From assembly GCA_021156385.1 (NCBI GenBank), contig JAJNDL010000245.1, positions 1 to 6,560 on the forward strand: a stretch of 6,560 nucleotides of DNA. The letters run 5' to 3'. The notes under the pieces are model-generated. The model ran no database searches and was not told the DNA's origin. It worked only from the letters and a program-made list of their open reading frames with translations. Positions within the stretch are counted from its first letter, which is position 1. Each line of letters begins with the position of its first letter. This document shows, in pieces, positions 1 through 4,718 of this stretch. This DNA comes from Moraxellaceae bacterium (GTDB taxonomy: Bacteria > Pseudomonadota > Gammaproteobacteria > Pseudomonadales > Moraxellaceae). Position numbers and translations under genes: made by a program.

Positions 1-136
1 CGGCACCAACCTCTTCGACGCCGATGCGCGCGAGGCCAGCAACGGCCCGGCGCCGCCGCAGACCAACGCGCGCATTCCCGGCGACCTGCCGCAGGCCGGC
101 CGCAGCCTGCTGCTGGAGATGAGGCTCGCGTACTAG
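1..136 (+). CDS. Probable TonB-dependent outer-membrane receptor, C-terminal end only
   Basis: The reading frame that begins at base 2 runs open to a TAG at 134-136 and gives about 44 residues; the gene starts outside the window. The tail reads GTNLFDADARE, then a Pro/Asn-rich stretch, then IPGDLPQAGRSLLLEMRLAY. A 'NLFD-D-ARE' segment, a proline-rich loop containing 'PG-P-GR', and a last strand of alternating hydrophobic residues ending in an aromatic residue at the C-terminus are how the final two strands of TonB-dependent receptor barrels usually look. The terminal aromatic is the usual signal for assembly into the outer membrane. Substrate cannot be inferred from this piece. Another outer-membrane barrel is possible. 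The gene is closed by the terminator 29 bases downstream and converges on the EamA transporter. Confidence 0.62.
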   Translation, partial: GTNLFDADAREASNGPAPPQTNARIPGDLPQAGRSLLLEMRLAY

Positions 137-164
137 CGCAACGATGCGACGGCAGACGCACTCC

Positions 165-189
165 AGCCCGGCCCGTGCCGGGCTTTTTT
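165..189 (+). terminator. Rho-independent terminator after the receptor gene
   Basis: A perfect 8-bp stem (AGCCCGGC at 165-172 with GCCGGGCT at 177-184) encloses the 4-base loop CCGT and runs directly into six T at 184-189. It lies 28 bases after the receptor stop codon. On the other strand no T-run follows the stem, so it should mainly stop plus-strand transcription. The 47 bases between it and the transporter stop codon show nothing else. Confidence 0.9.
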
Positions 190-236
190 CTGCGCTGTAG
201 CGGCAGGTGCAATGTCTGTCGTGGGGTGGCTCCGGC

Positions 237-1082
237 TCAGCGTGCGCGGCGCCGCGTCAGCGTCACCAGCGCGATGCCGCCGAGGATGGCGGTGCCGGCA
301 AGCAGCAGCCGCCCGGTCATCCTCTCGCCGAGCAGCAGCACGCCGCCCAGTGCGGCCAAGGCCGGCACGCCGAGCTGCACGGTGGCGGCAGTGGTGGCGC
401 GCAATGCAGGCAGCGCGCGATACCAGAGCGCGTAACCAAGGCCCGAGGTCAGCGCGCCGGAGGCGACGGCGTAGACGGTGCCGGCCGCATCGATGCTGCG
501 CCATGGTGTCGCCGCCAGCGCCAGCAGCGCGGCCAGCGGCAGCGTGCGCAGGAAGTTGCCCGCGGTGACGAGGGTGGCGTCGCCGGCGCCGCGGCCCCGC
601 AGCGAGTAGATGCCCCAGGCGGTGCCGGCCCCCAGCATGAGCAGGGCTGCGGCCGGTGGCGGCGCGGCGAGGCCCGGCAGCAGCAAGGTGACAAGCCCGG
701 CGCTGGCGAGCGCGATCCCGCACCACTGCAGCAGCGTCAGGCGTTCGCCGCGCCACAGGCCGTAGCCCGTCATGGCGGCCTGCACGGCCGCGAAGAGCAG
801 CAGTGCGCCGGTGGCGGCGGTGAGGTCGAGATAGGCGAAGCTGAAGCCGGCGGCATAGGCGAAGAGCGCGAAGGCCGACGGCCAGCTGCCGGCGTCGCGT
901 GCTGCCGCCACCGGCTGCCGCACCAGCAGCCCCAGCATCAGCGCGCCGGCGGTAAGGCGCAGCGCAGTGAAACTCGCGGCGTCGATAGCCGTGGTCGCCA
1001 GCGCGAGGCGGCAGAGCAGCGAGTTGCCGGCAAAGGCGAGCAGCGCCAGCAGGGTGAGCAGGATCAGGGCAGAGCGGGACAT
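237..1082 (-). CDS. EamA/DMT-superfamily inner-membrane transporter
   Basis: The gene encodes a predicted 281-residue, strongly hydrophobic protein of the drug/metabolite transporter superfamily (EamA type), normally ten helices from two five-helix repeats. Visible helices include about residues 5-25, 35-52, 88-108, 114-133 and 138-158. The family look is clearest in two places. The N-terminal part has FAGNSLLCRLAL followed by IDAASFTALRLTAGAL. The C-terminal repeat has SGLGYALWYRALPALRATTA, then VPALAALGGVLLLGE, a final helix and an Arg-rich tail. The frame is open up to 1187, but I place the start at 1082 (MSRSALILL) because GGAG lies six bases upstream, the first helix starts at once, and the length is normal for the family; the extra 35 residues would be polar and Arg-rich. 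Substrate is unknown: members export amino acids, metabolites or drugs. It is transcribed alone and divergently from the ligase gene. Confidence 0.88.
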   Translation of the reverse strand: MSRSALILLTLLALLAFAGNSLLCRLALATTAIDAASFTALRLTAGALMLGLLVRQPVAAARDAGSWPSAFALFAYAAGFSFAYLDLTAATGALLLFAAVQAAMTGYGLWRGERLTLLQWCGIALASAGLVTLLLPGLAAPPPAAALLMLGAGTAWGIYSLRGRGAGDATLVTAGNFLRTLPLAALLALAATPWRSIDAAGTVYAVASGALTSGLGYALWYRALPALRATTAATVQLGVPALAALGGVLLLGERMTGRLLLAGTAILGGIALVTLTRRRAR

Positions 1083-1195
1083 CCGGGTCTCCGGGGCAGG
1101 GCTGGGGTGATTCTCGCGCGCCGCCGCAGGTTGCGCCACGCGGCTGCCCGGCCGACAGGTTTTCTCCTGCCGGCGCGACAGATACATGCCACGGG

Positions 1196-1224
1196 TTTCG
1201 CGCCCGCAGGCAGGCTGCTACAGT
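1196..1224 (+). promoter_or_regulatory. Possible sigma-70-type promoter for the ligase gene
   Basis: TACAGT at 1219-1224 is a fair -10 element, and a poor -35 candidate, TTTCGC (1196-1201), lies 17 bases upstream. It sits in the 271-base gap between the divergent transporter and ligase genes, about 130 bases before the ligase start. The -35 match is weak, so this is only a candidate. No equally good candidate was found for the transporter on the minus strand. The rest of the gap holds a 14-base GC-only palindrome (1316-1329) and nothing else recognisable. Confidence 0.3.
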
Positions 1225-1353
1225 CGCCGCACAACCGCCGCCACCCCGGTTTCCGCAACGGAAGCAGCGCCCGCGCCGCAAGGCCGGCGACCATGGGTGG
1301 CAGACAATAATCAACGGCGCCGCGGCGCCCGCTCTGATCCACCGGTTCCCGTC

Positions 1354-2799
1354 ATGCCCACCATGCTCAATCCCTATCGCTTCATCGAATTCAATTCCCG
1401 CGCCAATCCGACCCGCATCGCGCTGGTCGACGAAGCCAGCGAGTTCAACTACCGCCAGCTCTGGGCCCTCGTGAAGAAGGCCGCCGCCAAGCTGCGCGCC
1501 GCCGGCGTGCGCCCGGGCGACCTCGTCGTCACCAGCCTGCCGGCCGGCCTCGACTGGATCATCACCAACGCGCTCTTCCACGAGGCCTGCCTGACCTGCT
1601 CCAACCACGGCTATGCCCCGGTCGATCCGGCGCTCGGCGTGAAGTGGTATGTCTCCAACCGGCCCGCGGAACTTCCGCGCGAGCAGCTCATCCTGCTCGG
1701 ACCCGACTGGTTCACCAACATCGGCGACGACGCGCTCGAAGCGGCCTGCCACGACTACGACGGCAGCGACGCGCTCTGCCGCCTGGTGCTCACCAGCGGC
1801 ACCACCGGCCAGGCCAAGGGCGTGCCGCTTACCGTGGGCCAGCTCGAGGGCCGCCTGCGCACCATCCCGGCCTACTGGTCGGGCGGTCGCGGCGAATTCA
1901 ACATCATGGGCCTGCTCACCATCGGCGGCTTCATGACGGCGCTGTATGCGGCCATGTCCGGCAGCACCTATTACGCGCCCGGCACCTCCGGCAACCTGCA
2001 GATGCTGCGCAAATACGGCATCCGCAGCCTGATCGGCTCGCCGGTGCAGCTCCAGCGCCTGATCGAGAACATGCACAAGGCCGGCGTGGCGCTGCCGTCG
2101 GTGCGCGAGATCCGCTCTGCCGGCGGCGTGCTGCCGCCGGCACTGGTCGCCTCGCTGCGCCAGCACTTCCGCGCCGACATCTTCAACACCTACGGCTCCA
2201 CCGAAGCCGGCGGCGTCGCCTTCTGCGCCGTCAACCCGAAATACGAATCCTCCATCGCCGGCATCCTGCTCGACGGCGTGCAGGTCGAGATCGTGGACGA
2301 CGAGGGCGCGCCACTGCCCGCCAACACCGAGGGCACCCTGCGCGTGCGCACCGTGAACATGGCGCGGGGTTACTACCGCAATGCGGAAGCCAGCGCCGAG
2401 TTCTTCCGCGACGGCTGGTTCTATCCCGGCGACCGCGGCCTGCTGCAGCCGAACGGCCTGCTGCGCCTCGCCGGCCGCAACAGCGAGGTCATCAACCGCG
2501 GCGGCGTGAAGATCGATCCCGCCGCGGTGGACCAGGTTCTTGTGGAGTGGCCCGGCGTGCGCGACGCGGCCGCCTTCGGTGTCGAGGACGCCACCGGCAC
2601 GCTGCAGCCCGCCGTCGCGCTCGTGACCGATGCCGGCTTCGAGCTGGAAGGATTGCGCGCGGCCCTGGTGAAGAAATTCACGCCGGCCTCCGCGCCGCGC
2701 CTCTATTTCTTCGCTGACAGCATTCCGCGCAACGAAATGGGCAAGGTGATGCGCCAGCAGCTGCGCGAGCAGTTCGCGGCCGAGGCACTAAAGCACTGA
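1354..2799 (+). CDS. AMP-forming acyl-CoA synthetase/ligase (ANL superfamily), compact form
   Basis: The gene encodes an enzyme of about 481 residues that should activate a carboxylic acid with ATP to an acyl-adenylate and probably pass it to CoA. All core ANL motifs are present in order. The phosphate loop TSGTTGQAKG is at 147-156 (Ala replaces the usual Pro before KG). YGSTE is at 280-284, YPGD at 357-360, and the hinge region GRNSEVINRGGVKI at 374-387. NEMGK is at 460-464, with Lys464 in the position of the catalytic lysine of the C-terminal domain. The phosphate loop lies close to the N-terminus, so the enzyme is at the short end of the family, like o-succinylbenzoate-CoA ligases or small stand-alone acyl-CoA synthetases. 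I choose the start at 1354; 1363 (MLNPYRF) is equally possible, and no strong ribosome site decides between them. The frame is open back to 1186, but that part overlaps the leader of the divergent gene. The acid substrate is not predictable. No carrier protein, thioesterase or reductase gene is adjacent. Confidence 0.9.
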   Translation: MPTMLNPYRFIEFNSRANPTRIALVDEASEFNYRQLWALVKKAAAKLRAAGVRPGDLVVTSLPAGLDWIITNALFHEACLTCSNHGYAPVDPALGVKWYVSNRPAELPREQLILLGPDWFTNIGDDALEAACHDYDGSDALCRLVLTSGTTGQAKGVPLTVGQLEGRLRTIPAYWSGGRGEFNIMGLLTIGGFMTALYAAMSGSTYYAPGTSGNLQMLRKYGIRSLIGSPVQLQRLIENMHKAGVALPSVREIRSAGGVLPPALVASLRQHFRADIFNTYGSTEAGGVAFCAVNPKYESSIAGILLDGVQVEIVDDEGAPLPANTEGTLRVRTVNMARGYYRNAEASAEFFRDGWFYPGDRGLLQPNGLLRLAGRNSEVINRGGVKIDPAAVDQVLVEWPGVRDAAAFGVEDATGTLQPAVALVTDAGFELEGLRAALVKKFTPASAPRLYFFADSIPRNEMGKVMRQQLREQFAAEALKH

Positions 2800-2813
2800 T
2801 GCCGTGATTCCGG

Positions 2814-2845
2814 GCAGGATGGCATGCAGCGCATGCCCATCCTGC
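2814..2845 (+). repeat. Strong bulged hairpin just after the ligase stop codon
   Basis: GCAGGATGGCATGC (2814-2827) pairs with GCATGCCCATCCTGC (2831-2845): 14 base pairs with one bulged C and a 3-base loop. It begins 15 bases after the stop codon and is not followed by a T-run, so it is not itself a terminator. It may protect the 3' end of the ligase mRNA or be a DNA site; function unknown. Confidence 0.6.
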
Positions 2846-2862
2846 AGGGTGCGCAGAATCGG

Positions 2863-2898
2863 AAAGCCTGCCAGTGGTGACACCGGCAGGCTTTTTTT
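2863..2898 (+). terminator. Rho-independent terminator after the ligase gene
   Basis: A perfect 10-bp stem (AAAGCCTGCC at 2863-2872 with GGCAGGCTTT at 2885-2894) has a 12-base loop that contains the short internal repeat GGTG-A-CACC, and ends in seven T (2892-2898). It lies 64 bases after the ligase stop codon and makes the ligase a single-gene unit on its downstream side. Confidence 0.92.
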
Positions 2899-3093
2899 CG
2901 TGCGCAGTACGCCGGCTTGAGGGAAATGCGCGGGAAAACCGATGCGCGTCATCAGTGCGCGCCGATGCTTTTTGCAGATGACGCTGCAGAAAAAAATTTC
3001 CGTGTCTTGGCGCAAGCATTTACCGAGCACGCGTGCTCCGCCTGCACAAATTCAACAGTCGAAATGCTGACTTCTTAAGAAGATGGCGGCGGA
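2899..3093. other. Non-coding stretch with palindromes, no convincing gene
   Basis: This part is richer in A and T than its surroundings. It holds an 8-bp inverted repeat, GCGTCATC (2946-2953) with GATGACGC (2977-2984), around a 23-base loop, closely followed by a run of seven A. It also has the perfect 14-base palindrome GAGCACGCGTGCTC (3025-3038) and the perfect 12-base palindrome CTTCTTAAGAAG (3071-3082). A minus-strand open frame of 80 codons (2788-3030) passes through it but also runs through the ligase terminator and hairpin. It shows no recognisable domain, so I do not call it a gene. Palindromes of this kind could be binding sites for dimeric regulators of the downstream exported-protein gene or part of a small RNA. 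I see no convincing -35/-10 pair. Confidence 0.4.
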
Positions 3094-3175
3094 CCCGAGC
3101 CGGCGTGTCCATCGCATTCGCATCATTCCTTCGCCGGCAGGACAAAAGGAATTTGTCCGTCACACGCGGCTCGGG
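3094..3175 (+). ncRNA. Candidate structured RNA element (nested inverted repeats)
   Basis: CCCGAGCC-G-GCGTGT (3094-3108) pairs with ACACGCGGCTCGGG (3162-3175), a 14-bp stem with one bulged G, enclosing about 53 bases. Within it GGACAAA (3140-3146) pairs with TTTGTCC (3152-3158) around a 5-base loop. A closed outer stem with an inner hairpin resembles a leader RNA or riboswitch-like fold, but I do not recognise any known class in the loop sequence. It starts about 250 bases before the exported-protein start codon. It could instead be a short mobile repeat with terminal inverted repeats, but I see no clear target-site duplication. Confidence 0.35.
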
Positions 3176-3220
3176 AGGGGCGCGCGCATCAAGCTGTGAA
3201 TGTCGGCACTAACCGAAGCA

Positions 3221-3313
3221 CCCGGCGGCGGCATCGCCACCGGGCGGCGCCCGCATCCGCGGGCGTGGCTGTCTGGTGATCGGCTCCAACCCGCTGTCGG
3301 GCTCCGCATCACT
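3221..3313 (+). promoter_or_regulatory. Three successive hairpins in the leader of the exported-protein gene
   Basis: Hairpin one is CCCGG-C-GGCG (3221-3230) with CGCC-A-CCGGG (3235-3244). Hairpin two is CGCCCGC (3248-3254) with GCGGGCG (3259-3265), loop ATCC. Hairpin three has GTGAT-CGG (3276-3283) with CCG-C-ATCAC (3304-3312) as its base and CCCG/CGGG (3290-3301) at its tip. The last ends 17 bases before the ribosome site. None has a T-run. They suggest a long structured 5' leader that protects the message or affects its translation. Some short stems are expected by chance in DNA this GC-rich. Confidence 0.35.
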
Positions 3314-3329
3314 CCACATGGATAGTCAG

Positions 3330-3336
3330 AGAGGTG
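3330..3336 (+). promoter_or_regulatory. Ribosome binding site that fixes the start of the exported protein
   Basis: AGAGGTG lies five bases before the ATG at 3342. It decides between this ATG and an in-frame ATG at 3276, which would add 22 residues in front of an otherwise normal signal peptide and would start inside a hairpin. Confidence 0.7.
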
Positions 3337-3341
3337 TGAAC

Positions 3342-3710
3342 ATGAACATTCGTAGTCTTGGTCTTGTCACGACGGCGATGCTCGCACTCGCGGCCGCCGC
3401 CACATCCTACGGCAACGACGGTTACGCCAATGGCGGCGGCCCGAACGGCTACGCCAATGGCAGCCCGAACGGCTATGCCAACTACGGCGGCAACTACGGC
3501 GGCGGCAGTGGCTACGGCGGCGGCCATGAAAACGGCGACGGCCACGGGCACGACGAGGAATACGGTCCCGCCTACGGCAACGGTTCCCACAAGCTCAACC
3601 TGAGCGGCGGACGCACCGGCCTCTTCGCCGTGCTGCTCGGCGGCAGCGAGGTGAGCCTGCAGGGCAAGGCCAATGCCGGCGATCGCACGGTCCCATCGTC
3701 GTCACCCTGA
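3342..3710 (+). CDS. Exported Gly/Asn/Tyr-rich protein: N-terminal half of a broken CHRD-domain protein
   Basis: The open frame encodes 122 residues. A signal peptide is clear: MNIR, a hydrophobic stretch to about residue 21, and likely cleavage near AAAATS. The mature part begins with a low-complexity region rich in Gly, Asn and Tyr, with GYAN repeats, then a His/Asp/Glu-rich patch (GGHENGDGHGHDEE) that could bind metal. From about residue 88 it reads HKLNLSGGRTGLFAVLLGGSEVSLQGKANAGDR. This matches the opening strands of a CHRD domain, typically 'F-A-L-G-EV-- --A-G'. The frame then turns into TVPSSSP and stops at 3708-3710. The rest of the domain is found in another frame (next entry). As written, the product would be an exported, probably unfolded fragment. 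An intact CHRD protein would sit in the periplasm or outside the cell; its role is not well defined in bacteria. Confidence 0.7.
   Translation: MNIRSLGLVTTAMLALAAAATSYGNDGYANGGGPNGYANGSPNGYANYGGNYGGGSGYGGGHENGDGHGHDEEYGPAYGNGSHKLNLSGGRTGLFAVLLGGSEVSLQGKANAGDRTVPSSSP
3420..3494 (+). repeat. Imperfect tandem repeats coding GYAN units
   Basis: Three copies of a GG(T/C)TA(C/T)GCCAA core begin at 3420, 3447 and 3471, spaced 27 and 24 bases apart, so the reading frame is kept. They encode GYANGG, GYANGS and GYANYG, joined by GPN and SPN. The repeat forms the flexible N-terminal region of the exported protein and may vary in copy number between strains. Confidence 0.6.
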
Positions 3711-3868
3711 GCGCACCGCACCACGGCGCGCCCGGCCACGCCAGCGGCTGCGTGCACAACGTCGACAAGGAGTTGCTGCGCGCGATCCTGGAGCGGCCGT
3801 CGGCGTTCTACGTCAACGTGCACACCGGCACCTACCCCGACGGGGCAGTGCGCGGGCAACTGTTCTGA
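3686..3868 (+). pseudogene. Out-of-frame C-terminal remnant of the CHRD domain
   Basis: In a frame different from the preceding gene, bases 3686-3868 encode HGPIVVTLSAPHHG, then a segment with SGCV, then a helix-like DKELLRAILERPSAF, and finally YVNVHTGTYPDGAVRGQLF followed by TGA. 'GPIVV-L', 'SGCV', and 'YVNVHT--YP-GA-RGQL' are the standard second half of a CHRD domain. It has no start codon or ribosome site of its own. Joined to the upstream half, the domain lacks the middle strands and the usual 'AHIH-G-AG-NG' segment, which I estimate at roughly 35-42 codons. The junction falls near 3684-3690. The simplest reading is an internal deletion of a length not divisible by three; an assembly or sequencing error would give the same picture. 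Confidence 0.75.
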
Positions 3869-3885
3869 TCCCGTGGTGAGCTGAA

Positions 3886-3920
3886 GGCTGGCGGAAGTCG
3901 CAGCGCGGCTTCCGCCAGCC
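3886..3920 (+). repeat. Perfect 12-bp hairpin after the CHRD gene
   Basis: GGCTGGCGGAAG (3886-3897) pairs perfectly with CTTCCGCCAGCC (3909-3920) around an 11-base loop, 18 bases after the CHRD stop codon. No T-run follows. It may protect the 3' end of the message. Confidence 0.6.
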
Positions 3921-3929
3921 GCGTCCGGC

Positions 3930-3949
3930 CCGGAACACGGTTCCGGTTT
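3930..3949 (+). terminator. Weak terminator-like hairpin
   Basis: CCGGAAC (3930-3936) pairs with GTTCCGG (3940-3946) around ACG and is followed by only three T. It could add to termination but is weak on its own. Confidence 0.35.
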
Positions 3950-3966
3950 GCGTGCCTCACGCGCAA

Positions 3967-4006
3967 CGGAAGCCTGCGGGAGCGTGGCAGCGGGCTTCCG
4001 GTTTTT
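3967..4006 (+). terminator. Rho-independent terminator between the convergent CHRD and cupin genes
   Basis: CGGAAGCCTGC (3967-3977) pairs with GCGGGCTTCCG (3990-4000), 11 base pairs including one G-U, with a 12-base loop. One G and then five T (4002-4006) follow. It is oriented to end plus-strand transcription from the CHRD gene. The complementary strand shows no good T-run, so the end of the cupin transcript is not clearly marked. Confidence 0.8.
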
Positions 4007-4036
4007 GCGCCGGCATGGCTGGAGAAACGCAGCGTG

Positions 4037-4555
4037 TCATTTCTTCGCGGCCGGGTCAGGGTTGTCGGCCGGATTCACATAGGTGATGTCGAACGGCCCC
4101 TCGCCGTGCAGCTGCACCACGGCCCCGGTCTTGCTGATGGCGTAGTGGTGGGTCTGCGTCTCGATCGCGTGGAAGCCGCCCTGCTTCAGCACGTGCGCGC
4201 GCTTCGCGTCGACCTTGTCCCCCATGCCGAGGTGGAGCGTGCCGGAGATCACCGTCACGTTCTCCACCTTGCTGTGCCAGTGCGGCGGAATCGTGTAGTT
4301 GGCCGGCATCTTCAGGCGGATCACGAAGGGCCCGGGCTGGAAGGGGTCCCCGGCGAGCGTGGCGACCTTCACGCCCTTGGGCAGCGAGGGCGGGCCGTCT
4401 TTCCACTCCAGGTGCTCGGGGTTGTGGTTGGTCATCGGATCGCGGATGGTGCCTTCCACCTGGTTGGCCTTGTCCTTCCAGCTCTTCTCGGCAAGGACGG
4501 GGGAGGCAAGCAGCAGCGCGAGCAGCCCGGTGAGGGCGAGGGGGCGTGAAGTCAT
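4037..4555 (-). CDS. Exported single-domain cupin protein
   Basis: The product has 172 residues with a clear signal peptide: MTSRPLALTG, a Leu/Ala-rich core, and likely cleavage after SPVLA at residue 22. It should be periplasmic. A cupin fold follows. Cupin motif 1 is PPHWHSKVENVTVISG (90-105), in which His92, His94 and Glu98 are the expected metal ligands. Motif 2 is around GGFHAIETQTHHY (126-138), with His136 or His137 as the probable fourth ligand. The flanking EWKDGPPSLPKGVKVATLAGDP and the ending GPFDITYVNPADNP are typical of small stand-alone cupins annotated only by fold, whose reaction is unknown. The start at 4555 is supported by GGAG six bases upstream and by the signal peptide. 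It is convergent with the CHRD gene and divergent from pxpB. Nothing indicates a part in oxoproline metabolism. Confidence 0.88.
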   Translation of the reverse strand: MTSRPLALTGLLALLLASPVLAEKSWKDKANQVEGTIRDPMTNHNPEHLEWKDGPPSLPKGVKVATLAGDPFQPGPFVIRLKMPANYTIPPHWHSKVENVTVISGTLHLGMGDKVDAKRAHVLKQGGFHAIETQTHHYAISKTGAVVQLHGEGPFDITYVNPADNPDPAAKK

Positions 4556-4559
4556 GGCG

Positions 4560-4565
4560 CTCTCC
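4560..4565 (-). promoter_or_regulatory. Ribosome binding site of the cupin gene
   Basis: On the minus strand GGAGAG precedes the ATG at 4555 by four bases (GGAG by six). It supports this start codon. Confidence 0.65.
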
Positions 4566-4572
4566 GTGCAGT

Positions 4573-4586
4573 GGGAAACGCTTTCA
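4573..4586 (-). promoter_or_regulatory. Possible LacI/GalR-family operator in the cupin leader
   Basis: On the minus strand the sequence reads TGAAAGCGTTTCCC, a near-palindrome around a central CG that resembles the TGAAA-CG-TTTCA style of LacI/GalR-family operators. It directly follows the -10-like element of the cupin gene and would cover the predicted transcription start, a classic position for a repressor. No LacI-type regulator gene is in the window, so the assignment rests on the motif alone. Confidence 0.3.
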
Positions 4587-4594
4587 GCCTAGCA
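4586..4594 (-). promoter_or_regulatory. Possible extended -10 promoter element of the cupin gene
   Basis: On the minus strand TGC-TAGGCT (TG-n-TAGGCT) resembles an extended -10 element. It would start transcription about 24 bases before the cupin ATG. I see no matching -35, which extended -10 promoters often lack. Confidence 0.3.
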
Positions 4595-4681
4595 GCGGCC
4601 ATCCCGGCCGCCAGCGCCGGTGACGGCGGGCAGTGGCCGGGCCGGGTCTGCGCGACGGTGGGCTGCCGCCGCACTCCCTGC

Positions 4682-4687
4682 CAGAAT
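4682..4687 (+). promoter_or_regulatory. Possible -10 element for the pxp genes
   Basis: CAGAAT at 4682-4687 is preceded by TGC, giving an extended -10-like sequence about 32 bases before the pxpB start. No good -35 is visible at the expected distance. The cupin and pxpB genes are divergent and share a gap of 163 bases, which must hold both promoters. Confidence 0.3.
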
Positions 4688-4718
4688 GGCGCGTTCCCGC
4701 CGGTCCTGCAGGATGCCC

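Noticed and set aside
1083..1187. 35-codon N-terminal extension of the EamA transporter
   Set aside because: It is polar and Arg-rich, and a good ribosome site precedes the ATG at 1082.
207..1310. A 367-codon plus-strand open frame opposite the transporter
   Set aside because: The product is Gln/Arg/Gly-rich with no recognisable family, and it is antisense to a clear EamA transporter.
1316..1329. Palindrome GGCGCCGCGGCGCC before the ligase start
   Set aside because: It is made only of G and C in a GC-rich stretch, with no support from position or a second copy.
1186..1353. 56-codon N-terminal extension of the ligase
   Set aside because: The sequence is not family-like, lies in the divergent promoter region, and the conserved part begins at MPTMLNPYRF.
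133..2166. A 677-codon minus-strand open frame across the transporter and ligase genes
   Set aside because: It overlaps two well-supported genes in other frames and its product is Arg/Ala/His-rich without any domain; long false frames are expected at this GC content.
3011..3025. Sigma-54-like sequence starting TGGCGC
   Set aside because: The required GC at the -12 element is absent.
2788..3030. 80-codon minus-strand frame downstream of the ligase
   Set aside because: It runs through the ligase terminator and adjacent hairpin, and has no recognisable domain or clear ribosome site.
4595..4611. Palindrome GCGGCC-ATCCC-GGCCGC between the cupin and pxpB genes
   Set aside because: All paired bases are G or C, so it is readily explained by composition; noted only because of its position between divergent promoters.
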